Assembly: GCA_963978905.1 (NCBI GenBank)
Contig: OZ022257.1
Coordinates: forward strand, 40,186,203-40,250,202
Origin: Trichostrongylus colubriformis
Taxonomy: Eukaryota; Nematoda; Chromadorea; Rhabditida; Trichostrongylidae
Length of the DNA: 64,000 nucleotides
Reading direction: 5' to 3'
This document shows, one piece after another, positions 1-12,193 of the stretch. The notes under the pieces are model-generated. The model did no database searches. It was given only the letters and a program-made list of their open reading frames with translations, and was not told the DNA's origin. Made by a program: the position numbers and the translations under genes. Position 1 is the stretch's first letter; each line of letters begins with the position of its first letter.

Positions 1-1240
1 ATGTAAACAGAATTAAATATGAATGGCAAAATATTTTCCAAACTTGAAGATCCAATTTGTGGTGCAAGGATTAGATGCGGAGAAGAAAAAATAACAAAAC
101 GTTGCAAAAATATCTCTGGACTGCGATGCACACTGCTGGATAGATGGGGCACGCAGCGTCAGGTTAACGAGAAAAGCGGTTACTGTAGGAGGAGAGGCAT
201 ATGCATGATACCTACAGTGAACGGACAATACACGCCGCAGTCGCTCACTGAAAGCTTCCTACCACATAGGCCAAGGAAACGAACAGTACAAAAAAAGAAA
301 GCAACGGTGTTGAGAACAGAGATCAGAAATCCTGCGAGTGCCACGAAATGTGTCTGTGTGTATGTCTTATACCGGGTAGTCAAAGTGTAAGTATTTAAAT
401 GCCGTCATCTCCCTTTCATCCAAGCCGTCTTTTGAAAACAGAAAGTGGGGTGACTCATTCTTCGGAAAGCTTGTTCAAAAGGCCTGTTCTGTTCTCTGCT
501 GCCTGATTCAGAAGTGGAATCTGTCACGAGAAGCGCCTTTATTCGGCACTGCACCTAGGCTACATGTTTCTTAAGCGGTATCATTTAAAATGGAAAATCG
601 CTGTCTTAAAGCAGGGATTAATACATCAATTATAAAATCTGTAGCCGAGTTCCTGTATTAATTCCACTCGCAACACCTGCCTATTTGGGTTTCGCGAATA
701 GTTCTTTTTGAGGAATGGATGTTTCGATATAAGAGTTCACAGTTTCCCATTTTGAGCATTTTGATTCCATCCACCCGCAGATAGATTCTTCCGCAACTGC
801 AGAGGGTGTACTATTACCACGGCGCGAAAGTGAGAATTAAACGCGTATGGAACCTGCGATTGAGATGATGCTCACCAGTGTGGTAGAAAGGGCTTGTAGT
901 CCATAGTGATTTCTCAAGAGCAACTGCGAAGTAACTGAAAGATTTAATCACTTAAAACTTGTTCGTAATCTTTTAAAGAGCTTCAATCTTTTCTATTTGA
1001 TTAGATGAAGTTTCTCCATCATCTTGTCTTTGTATTTGCTCAATTTTTTCTTGAACTTCATCATCTTGTGCTTGATAGCCTGCAGGCAGATACCATGAGT
1101 TGAAGTGAAGTTAATCTTTGATATCTTTCAAGTGAATGTCATACTCTTTGGAACTTCTTGAATGCTGTTTTTATGTTTTGTCCTCTTCGCTTGATCCATC
1201 TTTAACATATTTTTGATTTTTGATAACTGCTATTTATCGC
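1..1240. other. Non-coding stretch, no gene recognised
   Basis: The longest open frame (19-390, plus, 123 codons) has no recognisable domain and no splice-flanked partners, so I do not call it. AT-rich runs and short hairpins only. Confidence 0.5.
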
Positions 1241-1242
1241 CG

Positions 1243-1508
1243 CAGCTCGCGATGCGAAAGTTACTACAAGGATGCTGAGTTATGGGCAAAAGCTTCGGTG
1301 TCGGACAGGTCTCGAACCCGCTCTTCATCCTTTCCGGGGATATGCACATATCAGCCATGGTAAATATACCATTCAGAAGCTGAGTTAAGGTGAAAGGGTT
1401 GTCGGTAGTGTAATGGATTAGCACATATCCCCGGAAAGGATGAAGTGCAGGTTCGAGTCCCGTCTGGCACCGAAGCTTTTGCCCATAACTCAGCATCCTT
1501 GTAGTAAC
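1243..1508. repeat. tRNA-like foldback repeat, copy A
   Basis: Two roughly 100-bp arms in opposite orientation, each carrying the same tRNA-like block, flank a short centre with TGGTAAATATACCA. The right arm block (about 1399-1471, plus) has a D-arm-like TAGTGTAATGGATTAGC, a B-box-like GGTTCGAGTCC and a GGTGTCG/TGGCACC-type acceptor pairing, but lacks U33 in the anticodon loop. Related copies sit near 42150, 42800 and 60480. I infer a tRNA-derived SINE or foldback family rather than a functional tRNA. Confidence 0.6.
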
Positions 1509-3321
1509 ATGTCTTTAAGCTTTCGAATGATTTCTCCAAGCCTTCCGTGATCAACAAACTAGCGCCACGGCCACGAGAAGGGTGAGAATTAAAACTCTCA
1601 TCCTTAAATGATGGGCTGAAAAATATTTAATAGATAAATGAGGAGGATGGGAGACCCTGAAAAACGTCTGGTGATGATTGTAGCTGCCTCATCCTCGTAT
1701 TTAAATGGCTCTTGCGGATTTTGAAGTCAACATAATATGACGATGCTCGATGACAGGATAGAATAAAATAGAAAAACGCCCGGCCCGCTCTTGCTATGGT
1801 TACAATTGGAATATGTTCCGGGATTTTCCTTATCCCTGCCCGACCTACCGCTCTGCGTCGTCGCTACCATTTTTAGAGTTCACCCTAAGCATGCTCATCA
1901 ATATAAGGCTTACTTCGTACATATTATCCTTTTGTTCTCAGTTTGGTAGTTTTCTGATAGGGTCATCCATTGTCCTGAAGTTGTCGACTTTTGCCTTTCC
2001 GTTTCCGACACCGCTCGGTTGGTCAGCTTAGCCCGGCACCCTCATTCCGATAAGAAGCAGCTACTCCGAGCCGTTTTCATTGTGCACTTGTATGAACAAC
2101 ATGCCCTCTGCTTAAATTCTAGTCTACAGTGCATATAATTCTTCAATAAGTATAATACATGTGCTATTTTTTACTATCGCACGGGATTTAATACAAGTGC
2201 ACAATCCGCTTGGTATGTCTGTGTGTGCGTGTATATTTGTGTGTGCCTGTCTGTTCGACACGAATTCCGTTTCTCACGTCACAGCAAAACTAGGACCTAA
2301 TTTTTCCAAAAATGGGAAAAGGGGTTGCGTGTACACTGATGATGGTCGTTACTAATAGCAGCTGAAAGCGGCTGATAAGGAGCGTTAGGAGGCAGGAGTC
2401 AGCGAATTCTCTGCGCGTTCCGGGGTGACCCTGAGGCGTTGTTATTCATAGATTCTCTATGGCTACCTTCTAGTGGAAGGGTCGTTCGTCTGCGTAGAGA
2501 AACAGTAGTGAGAAGAGAGTCCTATTTCTCGGGGTTCTGGCCATTTACTTCCGTTCTACCGTCAATCATACGGACCGTCATTTTCACTACTTCTTTCACA
2601 TTTCATCCGAATTTTCCCTATAACTGCCTTATCACTGTTAAACATTCGAGTTTGCCACATCATTGTACGGCTCTCGTTAGGCCTTTTCACACTCACATAG
2701 TAACATCCTATCAGCCCTCCCGCTCAAAACAAAATCGCCCAGTTCTGTACCATTTATCAATATGCTTCTGAAGTTTGTGAATGGGTGCAGCCGAAGTAAG
2801 TGTTGTCATAATGGATATGGTATCAATCTTTGAAGATCAGCCAATTATTCAGTGTAGTTCAGTTGAGCATGTAAAAGTCTTGCTCCAGCAGCCTTTCCAC
2901 TTCCCACATGACAACGTTCGGCCGTCTTCAAAAATTGGGAACAGACTACGGTGACTAAAGAAATACAAATTGATCTATGAAAATAGCTATAAGGTGGAAA
3001 ACACGCTAGTTATGATGTGATGCAGTGTGCATGTGATCTTGAGTTGGGCTTCCATTAAAATTAGATGTGAGATTACTGTAGTTAGTACGTGTATACAGAA
3101 GCAGTGGTGCCCGGCAGCCAAAGACGATAGCGCTGCTATAAGCGTAAACCGCAGCCCTCAACTTATTGCATAAGATTAGTGCGCTTTCCGAAACAATCCC
3201 GTCGCAAATGCCATAGTAAAGGAAGGTGGTGTGGCGCATTCCGTCAACAATCTTCTGAGAACACTTGGCCCTCTTCTATGCATGATGTAAGTTCTTAAAT
3301 AATTTCTAAGTGAATCCAATA
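1509..3321. other. Intergenic, no gene recognised
   Basis: Contains one dispersed-repeat copy (2455-2645) and low-complexity GT-rich sequence near 2200-2260. A minus-strand frame at 3006-3239 lies just beyond the carboxypeptidase poly(A) signal and shows no known motif. Confidence 0.4.
2455..2645 (+). repeat. Dispersed repeat R1, partial copy 1
   Basis: Aligns by eye, same orientation, with the 3' parts of segments at 23080-23520, 51537-52075 and 58955-59280. Shared landmarks are a TTTCTCGGG..TTTTGGCC-like block followed by TTCAC(A)TTT..TCCGAATTTTCCCTAT and CTGCCTT. Confidence 0.5.
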
Positions 3322-3327
3322 TTTATT
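3322..3327 (-). other. Poly(A) signal AATAAA of the carboxypeptidase gene
   Basis: AATAAA on the minus strand starts 13 nt after the TAA stop, implying a very short 3' UTR, as is common in nematodes. Confidence 0.6.
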
Positions 3328-3340
3328 TTCAGAATTCATT

Positions 3341-6300
3341 TTAAATGGGATGGTTGAGCAGGAACTGTTGAATTGCATAGTACATTTGAGGAGCCCTCCA
3401 TTGTGGAGCCATGTGACCAGCGCCTCGCACTGAAATAGGACATTTGAGATGACACAGAAAGAAAAGCTTTTTTCAATGGTTCTAGGGCTCCTCATGCAGC
3501 GAGATGTACCTGTGATGAAGGTGAGTCCTTTGAACAGCGTCTTGAAACCAGCGATTTGACGATCGAATTTCCAAGGAGTTTTACCGAGAGTGCGCTGGAA
3601 AACAAGGCCCTCAAATATGGTGATTCCTTGATGAAAAACATTTACAATGGGAATCAAGCCTTCCAGTTCTTCACCCTGTCCGATTGATACTAACTAGTCT
3701 GAAAGCCCTGATATGTATGCGGCTAGCCCCGTGTTTCGGCCAAACAAGCCATAACGATCACTGATCGAGGCCTGATACTCGACGCACAACCCGCAAGAGG
3801 CTGACCATTAACACCAGCTCTAATCATATCACCTGCTAAATGAAGAAAAGTCAACGCACCTTCAGCCCGAGCTTGTCGGAGAATTGCTGACCCATCATGA
3901 AGTTACATGCCATATCAGTGTCTCCGTAGTAAAGGAGAACTCGAACATTTGCTGCGACGATCTTCTTGATGAACGGCGCCATGTCTCCGTACTGCTTCTG
4001 ATAGGTGGTGGTCACTTGGTTGCTGAAATGATTCATTGTTTTAAAATTGAATGTGAGTAATGGAAATTAAACATAAAAAGACGAGTTCACCTGCAGATAT
4101 CCCATTTGGGTAATTCAGCTGGAATGTTGAGTGCTTTTCGAACCTCAGCATCATTCATATACATGATGACATCCGTATCGTTCAAGCATGGAGCATCTCC
4201 ATAGAGAGGTTGGTTCGCCTGAAAAGGAACATTTTTTTTGAAATCTCCAAGTAGACTTCATGCGCTTACTCTCAAGAAGCTCATGAGATCACTGGTCTTC
4301 TTCTTTGACATCTCCACAGATTTGTAGCCAGCTGCCACACCTACAACGAGATGGAAGTGTTCAAAACAACGCTGATGAAGACACTCAGTAAGAAACTGTA
4401 CCCCTGAGCATATGAGTCATCCTGTCGCCATTGACTGCCGGATTGGGATCACAGTCTCTGTACAGGTCATAAGGGTTGAGTCCTCCAGCCCAAAGGAACT
4501 GGAAGATATCCTCGACCATTGTAGCACAGTGGCCAGTAACCTAAAAACGTTTTTGCTGAATCAAAGAAGAAACCATTTACGAATTACCACTTCCATCATT
4601 TTCGTCGGACCATGTACTAACAAATAGTGCATAATATCTAGGCAAATGTGGCCATGGGCGCGTTGATTCGCTTGATCGAGTAGGGAAGTATGTTTTCTAT
4701 CAGGAACGCCATGACTCCAGTCGAAGAAGTGCGGCACGTTTTAAAAGAAAAACGCTATAGGAATGACATAAAAAAGCGCTATGCAGGGGGGACACCCCTT
4801 GTTGGGCAGGCCCGTTTTGAAGTGAGCGCGGCACGTGTCGCGTTTAATTGCCACTTATCACAGTTCCGTGTATCTCCAACCGATGGACCAACGCTGCTGA
4901 TCCAAGCAGAACACGTCCACCGCCATAGCTTAGGCGGCTCATTTCTTGGATTTTAAATCACTTCGTTTCTTTTTCCCACTGCTGCTGTACTTGATATGTC
5001 CACTTTCCTTTTTACATATTCGAGCGAATTACAGTATCCATCGCGCTCAATGCTTCAAACCCAGTCACACTGCGTCTAGTTAACTGCTTCCTATTTTACT
5101 CGACCTAACAATGGGTAAATTCCTCATAGCAAGCCTGTTATGTGTTCAGATATTTGCTCGTGGGTTGGAAATACATCAAGCACCCAGCAAACGCAGAACA
5201 TTTACAGCTTTTACTTGCCGCCAAAAAGGCCTTTCTGATTCGCATTTCAGTGAAAGTAGCCGGCACAGCTCCTGCCATATGGTTCTACTCATAGTTATTT
5301 CTCTTCATCTCCTCCACATCGCATGTGATGATGCTGAATTTCACGTGCTGAACGGGACGCAGGTGACGTACACGTCACAGAAAAGTAGTCATGAGCAATT
5401 AGATCCATGTTCACGTAGAACCTCTTCAGTTTTCTTACCTTATCAGCTTAGCAATTCAATAAATAAGCTTCATTTGCTCAATTTCTCATTTCAATTATAG
5501 ATAACTGACTCAGAAAGAGTCAGTATCCCTAGCCACGCGTCAAGGGCACACGGATGAACGGTTTTCAGCTCAAGCCGATGTCATGGGATTGGACGCTCCA
5601 CTGTAAAGCGGACCACTTACAAAGGGCACAAACGAAAGCAGAGAGCAGAAAGTCTTTGGCGTGTGATCCAAATTCTGAAAGTTGTCAGCAACCCAAGTCG
5701 GAGTAGGCAGGACCAGAGCAGGACCAGAGACTGGCTGAGACCAGCTCCCAGCCGAGCTTTGTCTCTTATGTGACACAACACCTTACCGTACCTTACGTGG
5801 TGCGTGAGATCCTCATCCTTTATCAAACTTGGAGACACCATAAGAGATTCATAAGAGATAAGAGATTCTGGTCTGCCGTGGAATGTGAAAGTAGAAATGA
5901 TGAGTGAGCAGTAGTATAAAAAGAATGGAGAGAAGTGGTCAGAAACTCCAGAAAAAGCCCCCCCCCCCCTATGGAAATAATCCACGGAAATTTATGCTCT
6001 GTATGTTCACTAAGGGCTGCATGCATAGGTTCACGCGTGTGTACAGGAATCCAATAAGACAAAGCTACCCAATGCGACGGCCGAAGGGGTGGGGCGTTCG
6101 AGGGCGCTTTGACGCTTGAGCTGAGGAGTAAAGAGGCGACAGTCACGTGATCAGGGACACAAGTGAGATGCGAATCGAAACCGGGCGTGAAAATATGAAC
6201 TGCGCTCTGTCCGCCGACGGCTGTTTAAATGTTTCAGCGAGAAATGTGGCAGGAGTTCAAACAAGTTGCTCTTCTTCCAATTTTTCGACTTTTGTTTCGA

Positions 6301-7964
6301 ATAAACAAATTCTGGATTCTATTCATGTTTTATTCATGCACTGCATTTAGCAGAGTAACTTCAAAAAAAAATTAGACAATCATGGCATTGCCGTGGACGA
6401 TTCCTATAATTATTATACTTATACCCATCGAAGCCAAAACAGGTATTGCACACGGTAAAGCTGTAGACCTGCCTTTCTTACGTTCTACGGCTCCCTTGCC
6501 GTGGGCACCCATAGCACTAAAAGGCAAGCGAGGGGATGATCAACTTCAGTATGCTCAAAACCCGCCTAATGCTACATTCATACTTTGCGACGCAGCCGTG
6601 CGACTGAGTTCACGTCAGATCGTCAGGGTTTTGAGCATACTGAAGTTGATCATCCCCTCACTTGCCTTTAAGCCTTGTTGCTCTTCAGTGTTAAGTTCTG
6701 AACCGATCTTTTTCTGCTCATGATATGGGAAATAACGGTATCTAAATATCGCTTAACTATAACTCGTTTCAGTAGGCTTCGCACGAATGAGTGATTTGCT
6801 GTTATTCAGTATCCATCAAATTATTCGAAAGTATTATGAAGGAAGTTATGGATAGGGTGGGCTATCTCATGTTACTTATAATTTGACCTTGATAAGCGAC
6901 CTTAGCACATCATCGTCTGTATCAGAGTCAATAGAATAACTTACCTAAGAGATAACGAACTCGGTCATAAGTCGCCTATCGGCCACCAATCTGAACTGCG
7001 GAAGAGTCTCGTACCTGAGTAAAGTCGCAAGAATCGATGCACCCCTTGCAACAATCCTTCTCCAGGGTATTCCAGGTCTTTTCATCAATAATTCCATGGC
7101 CATAGGCATAGCGTATTGAGGTGTCAATGTTCAATTTTTCATTCACGTAGCCATTACCAAGCGCCATTCCCTGAAGGATATCACTTTTCGTCGAGTAAGT
7201 GGTCTATAACGGTGTGATGGCCGACTTATCCTTACCTTCAGATTGATGGGGAATTCCTTTTGACCATCAACTATTCTTGCTGTTAACGTTGGCACGTAGA
7301 CTCCACCGTAAGACTCTCCCATGATATAGGTAGCATGGTGGCGAAATTGAGGAAAAGTCTGTAATTTCAGCCCATACATCCAAATTGTCGTTCGATTCAA
7401 AATTCTAAATTACCGTGAAGAACTGCTTCACAGCCTCGTAGTTCTCAAGCGACGTTTGGTCATCGTTGGTGGTGATATTTCCGTCGGTAGCATAGGAATA
7501 TCCAACTCCGGCAGGGGACTCAATGTAGACCACTGAAGCCATCTGAAGGTTCCAATTTGACCCTGTTCGGATTGTCCTTGAAAGATCAATGCACCCACCT
7601 CATTCCAAGAGTAAGGATTCGCTCTGAGACTTTTTCCATCGTAATTGGCCACATATGGACCCATCTCGTTGAGAAGGCCGTCAAGAGATGAACATCCTGG
7701 ACCTCCATTGAACCAGAAGATTAGTGGATCGTTTGTGGGATCATTCTGAGACTCAACGAACCTTGAAATTCGATATATTTGCTACAGTAAATTACAAATC
7801 GGAACTCTTCTGGAAAATTACCAGTAATGGAGAAGATGGGTGTCAGAGACTTGAAAGAAGCCAGAATAGTGCTTAAAATTAAGCTCAAAGCTGACTCCAG
7901 GCAACTGCTTGATTTCTTGTGCCTGGCACAAGGCAAGAAGACAGATGAGACCAGTCCACAGCAT
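3341..7964 (-). CDS. ctsa: Serine carboxypeptidase, family S10 (cathepsin A / lysosomal protective protein type)
   Basis: Predicted secreted or lysosomal exopeptidase removing C-terminal residues. Exons (minus): 7964-7822, 7761-7599, 7542-7414, 7358-7236, 7170-7015, 4540-4402, 4340-4270, 4218-4091, 4022-3860, 3594-3510 and 3429-3341. They join without a frame break into 462 residues, about the normal family length. Residues 1-15 form a signal peptide (core LICLLALC). Family motifs are all present: oxyanion NGGPGCSS at 66-73, [10 protein letters not shown] at 110-119, nucleophile Ser161 in GESYGG, Asp387 in GDTDMACN and His439 in GAGHMAP. The introns read GT-AG; intron 1 ends in a weak TTTCAAG. 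Intron 5 is unusually long (4541-7014) and holds a near-perfect palindrome. The start is the first ATG giving the signal peptide. The gene looks intact and functional. The exact paralogue is unknown. Confidence 0.93.
4541..7014 (-). other. Long intron 5 of the carboxypeptidase gene
   Basis: The flanking exons join in frame (…FTQ / VTGHC…), so no exon is required here. It holds the 6520-6669 palindrome, a poly-C run near 5960 and chance open frames on the plus strand (5111-5500, 6382-6723). Both of those begin with hydrophobic stretches but lack supporting exons. Confidence 0.6.
6520..6669. repeat. Short palindromic element (MITE-like)
   Basis: Two 44-bp arms (6520-6563 and 6626-6669) are reverse complements at 43 of 44 positions as read, around a 62-bp loop. 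Ends read AAAGGCAAG…CTTGCCTTT. The near identity suggests a recent insertion or active correction. Confidence 0.75.
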
Positions 7965-10719
7965 CACAGTCGAACGATCGGATATGAGAAACAGAGGTAC
8001 ACGTCGTTGTCAGAGGAGGCGGAGTTCCATTGAGGAGCCCGCCCTGATTGATACCCTCGGTCGCCGGTGGTCAGAGTTGCGAAAGCACCAGAAACCTGCC
8101 TGGACAACGATGCTAGTTGTGCGTTTCTGTTGGGTAAAGTTCGGAACATCCAGCATCCACAGTTCTGTGATCATGACATTTATCAGCGATTCTCAGCGCT
8201 TACACAGTTGGCAGTTAAAACCTTGCATCCTTTCATCGCGCGTGTTTCAGAAGGACAGAAAATTCGCGCTGCGACATGTGACCTGATGGTGCGAGCTATG
8301 CGCGCCGTAATGGATAGGCCCTGAACCGGTGACTGTGCTCTACGTATTTTGGGCATAAACGCTCAGATTCAACTTTTTCGCCCAATCACGTCACGCGCCA
8401 AACGCGGCCACGCAAATTTTTCATACTAACGACACACTCCCCCAACGCCAGGTTTTCGCACCGCGGCGTGTCGCGTGCGACGGTTTGCGAGCCAAGGGCA
8501 CCCTAGCATCTCCGTGAGGCAATGATAGGGTTGATGCAAATAGTAAGGAATTGCTGAAATGGTCCATTCGCATGAAATTAGGGCCCTAGAGAGACTTCCT
8601 GCAGTAAAATTTTCGTTTGAGAGTACGCTCCTAAGCCGTGAAGGACTCGTCCTTTCGGCATCTGCCGCCTTTTTTATCCCAGTCCGCCTTCTATGGTCGA
8701 CCTTGCCGAAGAATGACTGAGGTGTAGAGTAATGAACATTCTGACAGAATAATACTTATCGTATCGTATTAAATCAGTATCGATTAAAATTACGTGGTGT
8801 TTCACGTGTCGGTTTTTTGGTAAAACAGTTGACTACATATAGCACGCATATCGCATCGCACGGTGCACGTCGCAGTGCCGAGTCCTGATGTAGCGCTACA
8901 CACCGAGCTATGGCAGTATCGTATCCTAGGAGTTATCCGAATCCGAAATCAGATTGTTTGGTTTAGAAGCAAATGTAGTTTTTATTTATCATATAAAGCT
9001 TACCAATTGATTTCAATTTGTTGGCTAATGCTCTAATTACTTTCATATGATTTATTGAACTTGTTAAAATTCGATCAAGAAAAATTCAGACGGCGATTTT
9101 AGCGTTGAGCTCCATTAGGTGGCTCCATTTTATCCTTCTTCGAATTAGATGAGATTCTCCTAGGTAATGGAGCAGTAACATTTATGCATGCTCTGTGCTT
9201 GTATGATAATAATTTTATTTCCTCATTTTGGAAACTAATTCTTTCTTTTCAATTGAAATCAGTGAAATTGAGTCTTGCTCATTTTCATAAATCTACAGGG
9301 TACTTGTACATGTGCTCGAATTTCACCCAGTGTTGCTGAGGGGGAGTCTCGTGCTTAGCTGGAATCTTAGGCTTGGGTAATAAGCGTCATACTTCCAGAG
9401 ATGAAATCTTGTGCTCGCTCGCTCTAAGTTAGGGCATCAATGCTACACATGTTTGGCAGGAATAATGCACTGACAACGACATTGCCACAAATGCGCATCT
9501 CTAAAGCGACTGTAACTAAAGCTCTTTCGGTGTTCACTGATGCTCCCAGACATACTATCACTTCTGTATCGATGAAATGGTTAGAGAGAAGTATGGAAGG
9601 ATAAAAACCCTGACTTCCATATAATGTGGCCATCGCAAGTCATTATCATCAGAAATAGCATTCAAATCCTCCGCGATTCTCAGTAGAAGAAGGATGCATG
9701 GCGTATTTCGAGAAGGAATTGATCACCACTGAATGCTTTATACTTTCAGCTCCAAGGTTTAATATTCAAGGCCATCACCATCTTGAGTGTCAATGAACCT
9801 TCGTCTTAGGGGCGGAAGTCATAAATCTGAGCAGAGCACCGAAAATCTCTTGATTCAAGTGAAAACGCCGAGGATCCTTCGTTTCCTCAGCCTATCATGC
9901 GATATGGACTCGATTGATCGATGCCTGGTAAGTGCGAGTTGAAGAAAAGATCAGCGATTGGTTAGCGCCGGCCATCGTCCAAACTCCAGCTAACCGTTTG
10001 TTATTTATTACAACGCAGAAGCGCTGCTGTCACGCTGAGAGCTGATAAGTTAGAGATAAAAAAGAGGTATTCGAATAATCTGCTGACAATCTGATACAGA
10101 CGTGCTAAAAAATAAATAAATATAAACATGTTAAGATAAGTGCTTAATTTTAGAGAAGCAAACCAGTTTATTATATAAATAAATTTGTTGCAAAGGCATG
10201 CCAACTCATGATGGCGTAAGGTAGAACATTTGCAAACCGCCCCTCTGAAAAGACGTGTTTATTTCGAGAAGTATCCCACCTCGGAGGGCAAGAACTTCCT
10301 GAGCTGCATACCCATCCATGCAACAAAAACGTCTATGAGTGAAGCAAAACGAATCGAAGAGGTGGATCCTGATAAGTGAATCCACTTTGACAGAGCTAAC
10401 GGGAGCGGAAGAGGGACGTCTCCCAGTGCGAGATTCAAATCGAAAGCAGGATCTCCATAAGCCGCCACAGAAGGTTCCATACGATCCCACCTGTACAGGG
10501 TAGCTGGATACAGATAGGAATTCTATGAAATCATAGCTTCCTGTCACCTACGAAAAAGACTGCATTTTTAAAAGTTCGCTTTGCTGAGATGCGAAAAAAT
10601 AAAATTGAAGTGAAATCAACGCATTTCTTCCTCTCCCAATCAGTCACTTTTATTTGGCAGCTATTTAAGGAGGGCGCTACGAAGGTTTGAAAGAAAAAGT
10701 TACTACTGCTACTGTACGA
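7965..10719. other. Upstream region of ctsa and intergenic sequence
   Basis: No clear TATA box or SL acceptor was found for ctsa. Open frames at 9424-9633 and 10206-10547 (minus) have no recognised domain and compete with other open frames, so they are not called. Confidence 0.4.
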
Positions 10720-10775
10720 TAACTGATATACCTGAAAGCTTATTTTCTCAAAAAAATGAAGTAGTTGAAAACCAC

Positions 10776-10853
10776 CTCAGCGATAGTTCGAACCCACGCG
10801 GAGAATGCCCATCGGATTTCAAGTCCAACACCTTAGCCACTCGGACATCGCAG
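10776..10853 (-). pseudogene. tRNA-Ser(UGA) pseudogene
   Basis: D arm, anticodon arm with TGA and variable arm are recognisable. The T-stem 3' half and acceptor pairing are destroyed (…TTCGAACTATCGCTGAG). Confidence 0.7.
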
Positions 10854-10969
10854 AAACGTGATGCACTCGTGTTCTTCGCTCTACTCATTTACTTCTCCAA
10901 AGTGATTTTTGGGCAAGATAACCGAGGTAGGCTAGCTCATAGGGTCAACCGAAGTGTTTGCAAAACCAT

Positions 10970-11051
10970 CGCAGCTAGCAGGACTCGAACCTACACGGGC
11001 AATGGCTATTGGATTTTATGTCTGACTCCTTCGCAACCCGTACATCTTTGC
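10970..11051 (-). pseudogene. tRNA-Ser-derived pseudogene, anticodon changed to UAA
   Basis: Same 82-nt frame as the array genes, but the loop reads CATAAAA: U33 is lost, the anticodon position reads TAA and the anticodon stem is mispaired. The acceptor stem is also mutated. Confidence 0.65.
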
Positions 11052-11271
11052 ACAAGAGTTGTATGCGAAGTTAAGGATTATGGGTGTAAGTACGAATAGC
11101 TCCAGACTAAGTAGGCAGCCCATCGTCCAACATCTACCCCGCCTCCGAGGACTGCACTTTGAGTAGGTACACCTCAGCTGGACTTTACTTTCTCGTGTGA
11201 AAACTCTGCATTGCATAAAATATTTTTCGCTTTTGAACTTTGTTTCCTATCAAGCATATACAGCACAACTA

Positions 11272-11770
11272 CAGTAGCGGTCAAAAATATATGCGGTTAT
11301 GGATTCTAACCATAACTTCGGTCGAAGTTTACATTTCTTATCCAATTTTTTTTCTTTTTTTAAGGCAACTGGTACTCAGTGAAGCAAAGTAGGGTGTAGT
11401 GTTGAGATTGGAAAATTTGTTTAACTAAAACTCTAAAAATAGCCAAACCTTTCCAAAAATTCAATTGGCCATAAAAAGCTTATAACTCATCGAAACGGGC
11501 AGGTGGGCAGAAAATAATACGGAATGAGGCTGGGACTTTGTTCCACGCTATTTCAAATCCTAACAGCACTGAGGCACGGAGTTGACCATTTTCAGTGGTT
11601 TCAGTTAAATAATTTTTTCAACCTTCACACTGCATCCTACTCGGCTGAGATACTTTATTTCATTGAGTAACAGTTGCCTTCAGAATACAAAAAAAATTGA
11701 GCGAGATATGCAAACATCGAACCAAGTTATGGTCAAAATCCCAAACCGCATATATTTTTGACCGCTACTG
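11272..11770. mobile_element. Non-autonomous Tc1/mariner-like element (MITE), 499 bp
   Basis: Flanked by TA on both sides (11270-11271, 11771-11772). Ends begin CAGTAGCGGTCAAAAATATA, with inverted repeats of about 28 bp nearly perfect and similarity continuing to about 75 bp (CCATAACTT…TCGA…GTTT). No transposase frame inside. Confidence 0.85.
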
Positions 11771-12193
11771 TATATAGTTTGGAAAACCATCAAAACTCCG
11801 TGGACGATTTTTTTGATGGTGGTCTTTCGTTATTATTGATTTTTGTTCATACTCATTCTGGATGTCGGACCTGATACGCAGTGAAATGCACAGTCTCCGA
11901 ACACTTTCTGATCTCATATGCGCGAACAAGTTGACCCATTGACGACCGCGCCATTTACACTTCTCTGGCGCGTGGGACCGCGTGGAATTTCCCCACGCTC
12001 CGCGTGTGACACTACGTCGTGTCACACGATCCCACAGGGACACCTTTTTTTTGACAAGCTACCATTTTTTACCTTTTTGTATAGTAATTAGGTTCCCACC
12101 TGTATTTATGATAATATATATAGACCACATTTGTATTACTATGATGAAACTGAACTAAATCAAAATATCGGTAGACAGCTACTAGAAGGTGGA

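Larger units (their letters stand above)
10720..11060 (-). repeat. Diverged outlier of the 207-bp tRNA-Ser repeat unit
   Basis: Contains two decayed tRNA-Ser bodies in the same strand and order as the main array. They are joined by a spacer still alignable to the array spacer (GTGATTTTTGGGCAAGATAAC, then AACCGAAGTGTTTGCAAAAC). It lies 14 kb left of the main array. Confidence 0.7.

Noticed and set aside
1399..1471. Functional tRNA gene
   Set aside because: Lacks U33 and a clean anticodon stem, and recurs with constant flanks as a repeat family.
5111..5500. Open frame starting with a signal-peptide-like stretch in the ctsa intron
   Set aside because: No donor or further exons and no family resemblance.
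6382..6723. Hydrophobic start ([12 protein letters not shown]) in the ctsa intron
   Set aside because: The frame runs straight into the 6520-6669 palindrome. A possible donor at 6442 has no matching downstream exon.
10206..10547. 113-codon minus frame with a second overlapping open frame
   Set aside because: Two frames are open together in a GC-rich patch and neither shows a known domain.
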